A DNA stretch of 62,651 bases from an uncultured Senegalimassilia sp. (GCF_902464545.1 NZ_CABQJR010000012.1:1-62651), one strand, 5' to 3'; counted from the first letter of the stretch, positions 8,207 through 17,600 are shown. The notes: generated by a model from the sequence alone, not told the origin. Made by a program: numbers and translations.

Positions 8207-8576
8207 TGGTGGAGGCGCGGAGAATCGAACTCCGGTCCATACTATATTATCCCTCAGGCTCTACAAGCTTATCCCGTTATCGGAATTCGGAACCCGTCGG
8301 TCAACGGGCAAACGTTGAGGTTCCTAGTCGGTTCGATCTTTATCGAAGCCATACCGTCCACGTGCTTCGATGCAGTCCCCTAAAATGACGTCGCGTCCGA
8401 GCCGGGGACAACCCGGAGTTGACGTGCCAGGCGCTGTTTAGGCAGCCATGGCGAGCGCCGGAGCGCTCTGAGAGTTGTTCTTGCCAATTAACTTGACGGT
8501 ACCCCTGTTTAACGTGGCGAGGAGACCACGACCTGCTCCTCAGTTCAAACATACCATGTCGAAACCAGTCGCCCCC
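8207..8576 (-). ncRNA. ssrA: transfer-messenger RNA (tmRNA, 370 nt)
   Basis: Rescues stalled ribosomes with SmpB. The 5' end GGGGGCGACTGGTTTCGAC and 3' end GTTCGATTCTCCGCGCCTCC plus A and CCA form the Ala-tRNA-like domain; GGGGGCG pairs with CGCCTCC through one G-U. The tag reading frame lies at 8485-8438 and reads GKNNSQSAPALAMAA followed by TAA, with GGC as probable resume codon. The tag ends in AMAA rather than the common LAA. CCA is encoded. Located downstream of smpB on the same strand, with a 138-residue gene between. The 3' end is flanked by an integrase remnant. Confidence 0.95.
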
Positions 8577-8620
8577 GATAAGCCGGCTTTGCAGCCGAGT
8601 CGGGACGCTGCGGTCCACCT

Positions 8621-8648
8621 TGTCAAAGTGCACGGCGGCAAGCCGCCG
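8621..8648 (-). promoter_or_regulatory. ssrA promoter -35 and upstream hairpin
   Basis: On the leftward strand a perfect TTGACA (8626-8621) lies 44 bases before mature tmRNA, but the hexamer 17 bases after it (CCGACT) is a poor -10. Just before it CGGCGGC/GCCGCCG (8633-8648) forms a tight hairpin that may end the transcript of the acidic-protein gene. Confidence 0.45.
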
Positions 8649-8663
8649 AACGGATAGATAATT

Positions 8664-9080
8664 TTACTTCAAAAGAGAGCTGAAGTCCAATGCGCTTTTA
8701 ATGTCATCGAACGCGCCCTTGAATTCCGCCGCCATCTTAACGCCGTCCTTGAAGATGGCGTTCATATCGTCGGTTGCCTGCTGGACGCCGTCGCGCGTGA
8801 TGCCCAGGCTGCCGTCATCAGCGACTTCGCCGCCAGCATCCTCATCCTCGTCATCCTCGACATAAAGGTACTCGGCCTCCTCGCCGTCTTCCATGATGAC
8901 GAAGCCGATGCGGTTGCCATCTTCATCTTCGAGGTAGCGCACGATATCGTCATCGGAAAGCTCAAGCTCGACCACCTCGAGGTCTTCTTCGGCGGCAGGC
9001 GTCTCATCAGCTTGGGAGGCCTCTTGCGCAGCATGCTCCGAGATCTGCTCTTCAGCCTCCAGCACTTCCTGATCGCTCAT
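8664..9080 (-). CDS. small acidic protein of unknown function between smpB and ssrA (138 aa)
   Basis: Not recognised. The first 35 residues are Glu/Ala-rich. The middle (about 40-80) reads like short beta-strands with many acids (DEDGNRIGFVIMEDGEEAEY, then LYVEDDEDEDAG), faintly like the small acidic DUF1292/YrzB proteins. The last 45 residues look like a long amphipathic helix ending DIKSALDFSSLLK. No signal peptide or membrane segment. The start codon shares its A with the smpB stop (TGATG), and an AAGGAAAGGAG site lies inside the end of smpB, so translation is coupled. Placement between smpB and ssrA suggests, but does not show, a link to ribosome rescue. Confidence 0.75.
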   Translation of the reverse strand: MSDQEVLEAEEQISEHAAQEASQADETPAAEEDLEVVELELSDDDIVRYLEDEDGNRIGFVIMEDGEEAEYLYVEDDEDEDAGGEVADDGSLGITRDGVQQATDDMNAIFKDGVKMAAEFKGAFDDIKSALDFSSLLK

Positions 9081-9544
9081 CAACGGCTCCTTTCCTTCAG
9101 CGCGCGTTCGATCTCGCGCTTCGAGTCGCGCTCGGCCATGGCGGCACGCTTGTCGTAGTTCTTCTTGCCGCGGCACACCGCCAGCTCGACTTTAACGAGC
9201 GAGCTTTTGTTGAAGTACATCTTCAACGGGACGAGCGCCATGCCCTTTTCCTTGGTCTGCTGCTCCAATTTGCGGATTTGGTTTTTGTGCAACAGCAGCT
9301 TGCGTTTGCGGTCCGGATCGGGGTTGGCGATGTTGCCGAAGGCGTACGGGGGGATGTGGACGCCATGCAGCCACACCTCGCCGTGGCGAATGAGCGCGAA
9401 GCAGTCGGTGAGTTGGCAATGGTTGTCGCGCAACGAACGCACTTCGGTGCCGGTCAGGGCGATGCCGGCCTCGTAGGTTTCGAGAACCTCGTAATCATGC
9501 AGCGCCTTGCGGTTGCGCGCGATGTCTTGGGCTTGCTTCTTCAT
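9080..9544 (-). CDS. smpB: SsrA-binding protein SmpB (154 aa)
   Basis: Partner of tmRNA in trans-translation; binds its tRNA-like domain and delivers it to stalled ribosomes. The sequence shows the typical start IARNRKALHDYEVLETYEAG, then TGTEVRSLRDN, WLHGVHIPPYAFGN and the C-terminal basic tail with RGKKNYDKR. Length is normal. The frame is open far upstream, but homology and a GGGGGAG site fix the start at MKKQAQD. It follows the M42 peptidase by 4 bases and overlaps the acidic-protein gene by one base; ssrA is the next RNA gene downstream. Confidence 0.97.
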   Translation of the reverse strand: MKKQAQDIARNRKALHDYEVLETYEAGIALTGTEVRSLRDNHCQLTDCFALIRHGEVWLHGVHIPPYAFGNIANPDPDRKRKLLLHKNQIRKLEQQTKEKGMALVPLKMYFNKSSLVKVELAVCRGKKNYDKRAAMAERDSKREIERALKERSR

Positions 9545-9548
9545 GACG

Positions 9549-10676
9549 CTACTCCCCCTGCGTAGTACGCGCGAAGCAGGCATCGAGCGACGCCGAGCCG
9601 TAACCCGCCATGGGCACGAACGAGCAGCCGGACTCCAGATCGCGCGCGAACTGCACGAACAGGGCCACGGTTGCATCAAGGTCATCCAAACAGATGACCT
9701 CGGTGGGCGTATGCATATAGCGAAGCGGCACAGACACCAAACCCGTGGGGATGCCGGAGCGGCTGACCTGGATGGGCCAGGCATCGGTGCCGGAATGGCC
9801 GGGCAGGGCCTCGATCTGATACGGGATGCCCACGGTCTTGGCGGCCTGGACGAGGCGCTCGAATACCTGCGGGTTGACGTTTGGCCCGCGGCCGATGACC
9901 GGGCCGCCGCCGCACTTGATGTCGCCGAACTTGGCGTGGCTGATGCCCGGATAGTCGGTGGCATGCGTGACGTCGAAGGCCACCGCCACATCGGGTCGAA
10001 CGCCGAACGCCGAGGTGATGGCGCCGCGAGTGCCGATCTCCTCCTGCACCGTGCATGCGCAGGTGACATCGCCCGCGCAATCGCCGGCAGCCGCCAGCTC
10101 CTCGAGCACGCGCGTGATGACCCACACGCCGCATTTGTCATCGAAGGCGCGCGAGACGCCCATGTTCTTCCCGAAGCGCTCGAAGCCCACACCGAACGTG
10201 ATAGCGTCGCCCACCTTCACCAGGCGCTTGACCTTCTTGGCGGGAAGGCCCAAGTCGATGACGAGGTCCGACAGGGGCGTGACCTTGTCGCGCTCGCCTG
10301 CCGAAATGAGGTGGATGGGCTTGCGGCCGACGACGCCACGTAAGGGACGCTCGGCGCCGGAGGCGTGCACATCCACGCGAAGCCCCGGCAAAATGGCGGC
10401 GTCGACGCCGCCGATGGCGGCCACCGACAAAAACCCGTCATCGGAGACGTTGACCACCATGAGGCCGATCTCGTCCATATGGGCGGCCAGCATGAGCGAC
10501 GGCGCCACCCCTTTGCCTGCAAGGCGAGCATGGACCGAGCCCATGACGTCTGTGGTGACCCGGTCGGCAACGCCCTCCATACGCTCGCGAACCATGGCGG
10601 CGATGCGCTGTTCGCAGCCCGTGGGCGAAGGGGTCTCGAGCAGGCGCTTGAGATATTTGCGATCTTGCTTGTTCAT
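9549..10676 (-). CDS. M42 family metallopeptidase (375 aa)
   Basis: Cobalt- or zinc-dependent aminopeptidase of the glutamyl/deblocking class that forms large cytoplasmic tetrahedral complexes and trims peptides. Two-metal ligands are visible: AAHMDEIG, RAFDDKCG, TVQEEIGTRGA, AFDVTHATDYPG and RYMHTPTEV. Length fits. A good AAAGGAAG site precedes the start. It is first in the row M42-smpB-acidic ORF-ssrA. Peptide trimming after tmRNA tagging is a possible but unproven link. Confidence 0.9.
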   Translation of the reverse strand: MNKQDRKYLKRLLETPSPTGCEQRIAAMVRERMEGVADRVTTDVMGSVHARLAGKGVAPSLMLAAHMDEIGLMVVNVSDDGFLSVAAIGGVDAAILPGLRVDVHASGAERPLRGVVGRKPIHLISAGERDKVTPLSDLVIDLGLPAKKVKRLVKVGDAITFGVGFERFGKNMGVSRAFDDKCGVWVITRVLEELAAAGDCAGDVTCACTVQEEIGTRGAITSAFGVRPDVAVAFDVTHATDYPGISHAKFGDIKCGGGPVIGRGPNVNPQVFERLVQAAKTVGIPYQIEALPGHSGTDAWPIQVSRSGIPTGLVSVPLRYMHTPTEVICLDDLDATVALFVQFARDLESGCSFVPMAGYGSASLDACFARTTQGE

Positions 10677-10701
10677 GTGCTTCCTTTATTGAAGGAGGTT
10701 G

Positions 10702-11160
10702 TTACGCGCGGACCTTCACGACGATCTTGCGCACATGGCAGGGAGCGGAGCCAAGCGTGCAGCCGGGCTTATGCGCATCCTCGGGCGCGAGAACGGCCAG
10801 GTCGCCGGCGTGCAGCACCACGTTCGTGCACTGCTCGGGCGTCTCGTACAGGCCGAAGTCGTTTTCCTCGTCGAACGGTTGGCACTCGGACAGCCCGTCG
10901 AGCTGAGCGTACTGCAAAAGCTCCTGGCCGGACACGACGAACTGCACGTCGTAGTAACCGCGATGCGCTTCCATCTGCTTTTCAGCAGCGGCGACGGTGT
11001 CGTATTCCTGCACGTTGGCGAACACGTCGTCGCCGTCGATCTCGTTGCGGCCGAGCGGCAGGGCATCCAGGCCGTCCTGCGCGAGGAACGCATAGGCCTT
11101 GGCAAAGCGCTGGTTGAGGTAGTCGTTTCCGTTCGCATGGGCAAGGTTGGTGACCAGCAT
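10702..11160 (-). CDS. YhcH/YjgK/YiaL (TabA-like) cupin protein (152 aa)
   Basis: Family of small cupin-fold proteins; some members act on anomeric sugars or limit biofilm, and the role here is unknown. Conserved elements are EIDGDDVFANVQEYDT, EAHRGYYDVQFVVSG, ENDFGLYETP and the metal-binding LAPEDAHKPGC. The start is placed at MLVTNLAH because AAAGGAATCGGT precedes it. It lies 25 bases upstream of the M42 gene on the same strand, so the two may be one transcript. Confidence 0.85.
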   Translation of the reverse strand: MLVTNLAHANGNDYLNQRFAKAYAFLAQDGLDALPLGRNEIDGDDVFANVQEYDTVAAAEKQMEAHRGYYDVQFVVSGQELLQYAQLDGLSECQPFDEENDFGLYETPEQCTNVVLHAGDLAVLAPEDAHKPGCTLGSAPCHVRKIVVKVRA

Positions 11161-11318
11161 ACCGATTCCTTTCATATTCATGCGGCGCGCAAGGCGCCAC
11201 CTTATTCGTTTAGGGAAGTATACACCCCGCCGACGGACAAGCCGGCGCGGTAGACGGCACCCCACGGCATGCACAAGGAGGCCCGGGCGCACCTTTGCGG
11301 CTTTGCGAGCCAGCTGCT

Positions 11319-11807
11319 TTAGGGCTGCGCAGGACCAAGCGGCATGTCCAACCTATGGACCTGCGATTCATCGAGCACCGTGATGCCCGCATCGCGGAAC
11401 AGCTGCGCGGCAACGCCCCACCCCGGCACGAGCGTACCCGTGAAGCTTCCGTCGTACACCGACCCGCTTCCGCACGAAGGGCTTTTCGATTTGAGCACGG
11501 CCACCCGGCAATCGGTATCGCGCAACTGCTCCAGGCAGCGGCTTGCGCCAAGATGGAAGGCCTGCGTAACGTCGCTGCCATTCGCATCCATCACGCACAC
11601 CGGACGGGACCCCGCGACGATCTCGCACGGCGGATGCGGCACGGGAAGACCCCCTGCAACTTCAGGGCATATGGGAACAAGCTTATAGCAACGGCCAAGC
11701 CGCATCACGGCGTCGACAGACTTCGAGGACCCATCGTAGCGGCACGGCCTGCCCAGCAGGCAGGCGCTTACGGCAATGGCAGGCGATGTGTTCGGGGTTT
11801 TCTCCAT
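11319..11807 (-). CDS. DUF523 / TudS-like protein (162 aa)
   Basis: Family with an iron-sulfur-binding Cys set; one relative is a thiouracil desulfurase. The conserved pattern is present: SACLLGRPCRYDG, CPEVAGGLP and LKSKSPSCGSGSVYDG. Cysteines in these motifs would hold the cluster. Cytoplasmic, no signal. TATAAT lies exactly six bases before the ATG with no ribosome binding site, so the message is probably leaderless. Divergent from the NifX-like gene, which also belongs to a family that handles Fe-S matters. The exact substrate is unknown. Confidence 0.85.
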   Translation of the reverse strand: MEKTPNTSPAIAVSACLLGRPCRYDGSSKSVDAVMRLGRCYKLVPICPEVAGGLPVPHPPCEIVAGSRPVCVMDANGSDVTQAFHLGASRCLEQLRDTDCRVAVLKSKSPSCGSGSVYDGSFTGTLVPGWGVAAQLFRDAGITVLDESQVHRLDMPLGPAQP

Positions 11808-11813
11808 ACCGGT

Positions 11814-11819
11814 ATTATA
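11814..11819 (-). promoter_or_regulatory. -10 box of the DUF523 gene, leaderless type
   Basis: Perfect TATAAT on the leftward strand with six bases (ACCGGT) between it and the ATG, placing the expected transcript start at the start codon. Confidence 0.7.
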
Positions 11820-11966
11820 GCGCGGGCTATCCGGTTATTCCTACCAATATGCTACTTGGAGAGTATCAAAAATTTCACGGACTCAAGCATCACTGTGCTA
11901 GAGTTTGCTGCAGGAAAAGCGAACGGAGCAGGCGCCCCGACGCAAACGTCGTAGAAAGGCGATACC

Positions 11967-12335
11967 ATGAAAGTTGCAATCCCCAGCGAAACCGGCGAAG
12001 GCCTGACGAGCACCCGCAGCGGACACTTCGGCCATACGCCCTGGTTCACGCTCGTGACCATCGAGGACGGCCAGGTCACCGCCGTCGAGTCGGTCAAAAA
12101 CGTAGATCATGACGAAGTGGGTTGCGGCGGCGTCATCGAGTTCGCGCACAACCTGGGCATCGATGCGATGATCTGCGCGGGCATGGGCCAGCCGCCGTTC
12201 ATGCGCTTCACGCAATACGGCGTGGACATCTATCTTGAGCAGGAAACGCCCATGGTCGGCGACGTGGTGAACAAGTTCATCGCCGGCGATTGCGCGCGCA
12301 TGGTGCTGGAAAACGCCTGCAGCCATCATCACTAA
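11967..12335 (+). CDS. NifX/NifB-type dinitrogenase cofactor family protein (122 aa)
   Basis: Small cytoplasmic alpha/beta protein of the NifX/NafY/NifB C-terminal family that binds metal clusters; outside nitrogen fixers its role is unknown. It starts MKVAIPSETGEGLTSTRSGH and contains the FGHTPWF stretch, the GCGGVIEF and ICAGMGQPPF segments and a His/Cys tail CSHHH. No other nif gene is near, so nitrogen fixation is not implied. GAAAGGCG precedes the ATG. Confidence 0.85.
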   Translation: MKVAIPSETGEGLTSTRSGHFGHTPWFTLVTIEDGQVTAVESVKNVDHDEVGCGGVIEFAHNLGIDAMICAGMGQPPFMRFTQYGVDIYLEQETPMVGDVVNKFIAGDCARMVLENACSHHH

Positions 12336-12393
12336 GATGCAAGGACCGGCGGTCGCAACGCCTTGCGGCGCAAGCCGACCCCGCACAGCTTGC

Positions 12394-12441
12394 TATAATC
12401 GACACGCAGTCACAGGCCCGGGCCGCACGCCCGGGCCTTTT
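12394..12441 (+). promoter_or_regulatory. promoter plus terminator-like hairpin before the NUDIX gene
   Basis: TATAAT (12394-12399) is followed by a 10-bp perfect stem (12414-12423 with 12429-12438) and TTTT, then by the ribosome binding site of the next gene. A transcript from this promoter would meet the hairpin at once. It could end the upstream transcript and also act as an attenuator for the NUDIX gene. Confidence 0.55.
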
Positions 12442-12459
12442 CAATCTCAAGGAGCAGCC

Positions 12460-13047
12460 GTGGGCATATACGAAGATCTGCAAGCGTTCCAACCTGCCAA
12501 TGAGCAGGAAGCCGCCGACCGGGACCTTATCCTGTCGCGCTTGGAAACGGACCCCGCGGTGTTCGACCGATCGTCCGTGGCCCACATGGCATGCTCCATT
12601 TGGACCGTGGACCCCTCGTTCATGAAAACGCTGCTGGTGTATCACAACATATACGATTCGTGGAGCTGGATCGGCGGGCACGCGGACGGGCAGGCCGACC
12701 TTGCGGCAGTCGCCTTGCGGGAGCTAGAAGAGGAAACGGGCGTGCACGGCGCGCGCCTGGTGCCGTGCGGGCCGGGCAACGTGCTGTCGTGCGAGGTGCT
12801 TACCGTGGACGGCCACGTCAAACGTGGGGCATACGTCAGCTCGCACCTGCACCTGAACGTGACGTACCTGGCGGTTGCCGACCCCGCCGAGCATGTACGC
12901 ATCAAGGTCGACGAGAACAGCGGTGTGAAGTGGGTGGGGCTCGATGAAGCCGTGGCCCTGTCAAGCGAACCGTGGATACGCGAACGCATCTATCGCAAGC
13001 TCATCGAGAAGACGCGAGAGCTGGCGCCACGCTTCGCAACGCGGTAA
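12460..13047 (+). CDS. NUDIX hydrolase (195 aa)
   Basis: Hydrolyses a nucleoside diphosphate linked to another group; substrate unknown. The NUDIX box is intact: GGHADGQADLAAVALRELEE followed by ETG, matching GX5EX7REUXEEXGU with spacing as usual except for a D in place of the first E. A GTG start is chosen because AAGGAG lies at the right distance and the protein then begins GIYEDLQAF; no ATG fits. About 60 residues precede the core, as in the subgroup annotated near MutT/ADP-ribose enzymes. Probably monocistronic. Confidence 0.88.
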   Translation: MGIYEDLQAFQPANEQEAADRDLILSRLETDPAVFDRSSVAHMACSIWTVDPSFMKTLLVYHNIYDSWSWIGGHADGQADLAAVALRELEEETGVHGARLVPCGPGNVLSCEVLTVDGHVKRGAYVSSHLHLNVTYLAVADPAEHVRIKVDENSGVKWVGLDEAVALSSEPWIRERIYRKLIEKTRELAPRFATR

Positions 13048-13203
13048 GCCGGCGGTGCCCGTACAAGCTGCGGCACGCCCCTTTAAGCAAAGCGCGCTGC
13101 ACCATGAGGATGCGCGAGCTGGCGCCGCGTTACGCCATCAAATCAAAAACCGACGCTGACTGCGCACCTCGGTCGCAAGCCTATCCGCCCTGGGAGCAGG
13201 ACC
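13048..13203. other. short gap with a duplicated gene end
   Basis: The bases 13109-13137 repeat 13011-13039 with about five changes. The first copy encodes the NUDIX C-terminus RELAPRFA; the second would encode RELAPRYA in another frame after an ATG. It looks like a small tandem duplication now non-coding. The rest of the gap shows nothing. Confidence 0.5.
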
Positions 13204-14295
13204 TCACACCATATTACCGTGAATGTCGGCATGATGGACATCGGCCCAGCGACGACGCAGCGCCACATCCGCCGTTAGGTTCGCGTTATCGAACACGATG
13301 GACCACTGCGTGTTGCTGGTGACGTCCTCGGGGTTCGGCTCCTGCGAGGCCGTCCTGAGCGCCTTCCACGCCGTGACCTGGGCATCCTGTCCCGAAGGCG
13401 CCCCATCGAGCACCGCGGAGATGGCGTCGTAGCGCTCGCGACCGTGGCCGTACGCACCGTTTTTCTGAAACGACGCAACCTTGTCTTGGTGCATGACGAA
13501 GAAGTTGGTGACCTGACGCGTAGGCGTGACGACGGGCATACGCTCAGGGCTATCGCAATCATATTCGATCACACGCCCATCGCCTTGCGCATCGGTGATG
13601 TAGAAATGGTAATCACGCCCGCTTGTGGCGAACATATCGTAAGAAAGCAGCAGATCAACGGCTTGCTGGGTGGTGGCTGCCCGATCGAGCACCAAACGTA
13701 TGGCCATAGGCGTCGAGATGATGGGCTTGCTGGTGATGCGGAAGGTGGGCTTGCTGTCGAGCGTGAGCACCGCGCAGGAAACGCCCTTCTCGTTCACGCC
13801 GTCTAAGCAGGCGAACGGCGCCGCCAGGCACGCGAAACGCGATTTCGTCTGCAGCGCATCGACCACACCGAGGTTGTCGAGGGCGCAAAAACCGATAGAT
13901 TCGTAACCGTCAGCGGGGGCAGTATGCACAAGCATGGCGGAGGTATCGAACTTGAAGTCGTAGTTGCGCCCCATGAGCACGCCTTCACCGCTTGCAAGCG
14001 TGAACGCGCTGCATCCGAACTGCGGCGCCTGCATATGGACGGGGACGAGCGGAAGCGCCTCGGCGAGGATGGCGTCCATATTGCCCTGATCGCTTCCAAG
14101 GCCGCGCTCGATGATGCGATCGAGGTCGTAGCGATAGGACACGTCCATGGCATAGAGGCTATACGGCCCATCGGCGGGCGCGATCTGCCTGATCGAGGCC
14201 ATGGTGGCCGCGCGCGAGCCATATACGGCAGCGCCGGCACCTGCGGCAACGCCTGCGGCGGCTACCGCCACCTTAGCGATATTCCCAAGCTTCAT
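13204..14295 (-). CDS. choloylglycine hydrolase / C45-like Ntn-hydrolase (363 aa)
   Basis: Amidase or acyltransferase-type Ntn hydrolase; substrate unknown (bile-salt, penicillin or linear amide bonds occur in the family). Residues 8-30 are an Ala/Gly-rich membrane or export segment. The conserved start of the Ntn fold is at FGCSAFTLASGEGVLMGRNY, with Cys95 as likely nucleophile, followed by NEKGVSCAV and further family positions. GGAAGGGG precedes the ATG. In gut Eggerthellaceae a bile-salt role is tempting, but the export-like N-terminus and the preceding 94 residues differ from classic cytoplasmic bile-salt hydrolases. Confidence 0.82.
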   Translation of the reverse strand: MKLGNIAKVAVAAAGVAAGAGAAVYGSRAATMASIRQIAPADGPYSLYAMDVSYRYDLDRIIERGLGSDQGNMDAILAEALPLVPVHMQAPQFGCSAFTLASGEGVLMGRNYDFKFDTSAMLVHTAPADGYESIGFCALDNLGVVDALQTKSRFACLAAPFACLDGVNEKGVSCAVLTLDSKPTFRITSKPIISTPMAIRLVLDRAATTQQAVDLLLSYDMFATSGRDYHFYITDAQGDGRVIEYDCDSPERMPVVTPTRQVTNFFVMHQDKVASFQKNGAYGHGRERYDAISAVLDGAPSGQDAQVTAWKALRTASQEPNPEDVTSNTQWSIVFDNANLTADVALRRRWADVHHADIHGNMV

Positions 14296-14671
14296 CGACG
14301 ACCCCTTCCGTCGCACGTCCCGAAAGCGACGCTTCTCGAACACTTGCTCGATTATCGCACAAAACGGCATGAGTCGGAGGCTCTCTCCCCCCTGCACGGC
14401 CCCGTTCTCCAGACATGCAGCCTCCCTTGCCCCGAAGAGCCCTTGCTCACGCGCCGGCTCCTTTTGCAACCACGGCATCGGCTTCGATGTTCGGCAGCCC
14501 AGCGAGCTCCGCGCGCGTCACACGCCGGCGCCTGTTGCCGCCCTTCCCCATGAGGCGCGAACACTGGCCGATAGGCTTAGGCTAAACGCGCTGATTGCCA
14601 CAACGCCTAGCGCGATTGCGCTAAAATAAACGTTTGCGAACAATGCGTTCAAGCAAAGGAAGCCGCAAGCG
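14296..14671. other. divergent promoter region, no clear gene
   Basis: A TAAAAT box near 14620 could serve the helicase gene. On the leftward strand an open frame (14736-14518) would encode a small protein with two hydrophobic stretches, but it overlaps the first 22 codons of the helicase and has no ribosome binding site, so it is not called. Confidence 0.4.
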
Positions 14672-17600
14672 ATGATCACCGAAAATGCCATAGCAAGCCA
14701 ATGCAACCAGCGTTCGTTCACGCGAGGGCGCGCCATCGCGTCATCGGACAGGAACATCCTCACGAAGCAGGTGCGCTACGATGCCGAGGAGTCGGTGGTC
14801 AGCGCGTTCGTAGCTTCGAGCAGCGGCTGGGACGATCGTTACCGCACCTCGGTGATCCTCGACGAGGATGCCGACGAAGTGCTTGATTACTCATGCACGT
14901 GCCCTGCGTTTCGCGAGTATGCCGGCATGTGCAAGCACTGCGTAGCCCTAGCGCTCGCGTTCTCGCAGCGCCCCGAGACGTTCATGGGCTACCAGGCGCA
15001 GCGCACGGCGCAATCCTCCTCATGCATCACGGAGTTCATGAAGCGCGCCGAGGAGCTGCAGGCCGATGACACGCCCGCCGAAAGCGTGGTCCTGCACGCC
15101 GAGCTGTCGTACGGCTACGGGCTATGGTCCACCTCGTTTCGCATCAGCGGGCCTTCGGGAACGCCTTACGTGCTGAAATCGCTTTCGGAGTTCGCCGATC
15201 GCATGCGCTCCGGCGCCCGCCACGCATACGGCAAGAAACTGGCGTTCACGCACTCCCCTGCCGTGTTCGAGCAGCGCTCGCGCGGGATAGCCCAGTTCAT
15301 CGAACGGGCCTGCTCCATGCGCGAGGCGGCCGACGATGCACCGTCATGGCTTCGCCGTCAAAGCGCGTCGGTTGGCCGCACCCTGCAGCTTTCCGAGGCC
15401 GAGGCCGTAGAGCTGTTCGGGTTGCTCGATGGCGCCGAGTTCAGTATCACGGGCGCCGACTACGCAACGCCCACTGTGCAGCGCGTGCATATCGAGCATA
15501 GCGATCCGGACATCTCGCTCGCCATGTCGCCGGCCGAGGCCAGCGGCTGGGCCATCGAGCGCGGCGAGCATATCCGCATGGCCGAGCAAGCCGGGCGCCT
15601 GTATATATGGTGCGGCGGGGACACGGTGCATCGCTGCTCGCCGGCGTTCGCGCGCTGCTCCGACTTCCTGCGCACGGTCTACGACAGCGACGAGCGCAAC
15701 CTGTTCGTGGCAAACGACGACATGCCCCTGTTCTGCGCGGCGGCCCTGCCCGTCATCGAGGAGAACCTGCATCTCAGCGCCCCGGCCGAGCTTTCGGCCT
15801 GGCGCCCCGTGGAATGCACGCTTGCGTTTTTCCTGGACAAGAACGGCAAGAACGTGACCATCGGCGCCCAAGCCGCGTACGGGCCGCGCCGGTTCACGCT
15901 TTGCGGGACCGTACCCGCCGACCACAAGGACGACAAGAGCGCCTCAAGCCCCTCCCCGTTGCGCGACGTGCGTGCGGAAGGCAAAGCGAAGACGCTGGTG
16001 GAACGCTACTTCGGAGCAGGTCAAACACGCATCCCCATGAGCAACGAGGAAGCGGTGGCCAACCTCATCTTCACCGGCTTGGGCCAGCTGCGCGAAGCCG
16101 GCGAGGTGTATACCACGCCGGCGTTCGACCGCCTGATCAAAGACGGCAAGCCGCACCTGAGCATGGGCGTGTCGCTTTCGGGCAACCTCATCAACCTTAC
16201 CGTCGATGCCGGCGACCTCGGCCCCGACGAGCTTGCGGCCATGTTGGGAAGCTATCGAAAGAAGAAACGCTACCATCGCCTGCGTGACGGCGCGTTCGTG
16301 GACCTTTCCGATTTCGAGCTCGCCCAACTTGACCGCCTGGCATCCGACCTGGGCATCACGCAAAAGGAGCTTGCCACGGGGACGGTGGAGCTGCCGTCGT
16401 TCCGCGCGTTCTACCTTGACGAGGAAGCCGACCTCGACCGCGATCGAAGCTTCACGCAATACCTGAGCGATTTCCGCGCGATCGATGAGCGGGCATACCA
16501 GGTGCCCGAGGGGCTGAACGCAACGCTGCGTCCCTACCAGGAAGAAGGCCTGCGATGGCTGTCTGCCCGCCTGGATGCTGGATTCGGCGGCGTGCTTGCC
16601 GACGAGATGGGCCTAGGTAAATCGGTCCAGCTCATCAGCTTGCTGGTGGCCCGTGCCAACCAAGCCCGCGAAGTTGGGCCGAGCCTGATCGTGTGCCCCT
16701 CTTCGCTGGTGTACAACTGGATGGCCGAATTCGAGCGCTTCGCGCCTGGTTTGAACGTGGCGGCCGTGGTGGGCAGCGCCGCCGAGCGCAAGGTGATCCG
16801 CGGCCACGCATTCGCGCCGTATGATGCGAACCTGGTTTCCGGACGGCAGGGCGATTCGCCCGGGTCGCCTGCCGACGCAGAAGCGGCTTCGCGCAACGTT
16901 GATGCCCGCACAAGGGAAGCAGCCTTGCGAAGCCGCGACGCTGCCGCAACGGAAGAGCCCGTCGACGCAACCGGTCACCGTGTTGCACCGGTCGATGTGC
17001 TCATCACCTCCTACGACCTGGCGCGCATCGATTCGGCCGATTACGCCGGACGAGAGCTGTTCATCTGCGCCCTCGACGAGGCCCAGTACATCAAAAACCC
17101 CGCAACGCTGACCACCCGCGCGGTGAAGCGCCTGTCGGCATGCCATAGGTTCGCGCTTACCGGCACGCCTATGGAGAACCGCCTGTCGGAGCTGTGGAGC
17201 ATCTTCGACTTCCTGATGCCGGGCCTTCTGGGGCCGTACGCGCGCTTCTGCGAACGCTTCGAGCTGCCCATCGTGGGCGGCGAAGAGGACGTGGCAACCC
17301 GCCTGAGCGCCGTCGTGGGACCGTTTTTGCTCAGGCGCCGCAAGGCCGATGTGCTCACCGACCTGCCCGACAAGCTGGAAAGCGTGGTGTACGCCCCCAT
17401 GGAGGGCCAGCAGCTGAAGCTCTATCATGCTCACGAGCAGCGCCTGCGCGAGGAGCTGACCCGTCAGCGCCGTGAGCGCAAGCAACGCCAGGCGAAACGG
17501 GATGCAGGCGAGCACGTTTCCAGCGTGGAGGTGCTTGCCGAGCTCATGCAGCTGCGCCAGCTGTGCTGCGACCCGCGCCTGTTGTTCGAGGATTACCGCG

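Noticed and set aside
8168..8388. open frames on the + strand opposite ssrA
   Set aside because: They lie over the tmRNA; the RNA structure explains the sequence.
9545..10192. upstream in-frame extension of smpB
   Set aside because: It overlaps the M42 gene in another frame; the protein is Ser/Arg-rich with no homology, and the GGGGGAG site is at the shorter start.
14518..14736. possible small membrane protein antisense to the helicase start
   Set aside because: It has two hydrophobic stretches and tolerable codons but overlaps a conserved gene start and lacks a ribosome binding site. Would need a homolog to be called.
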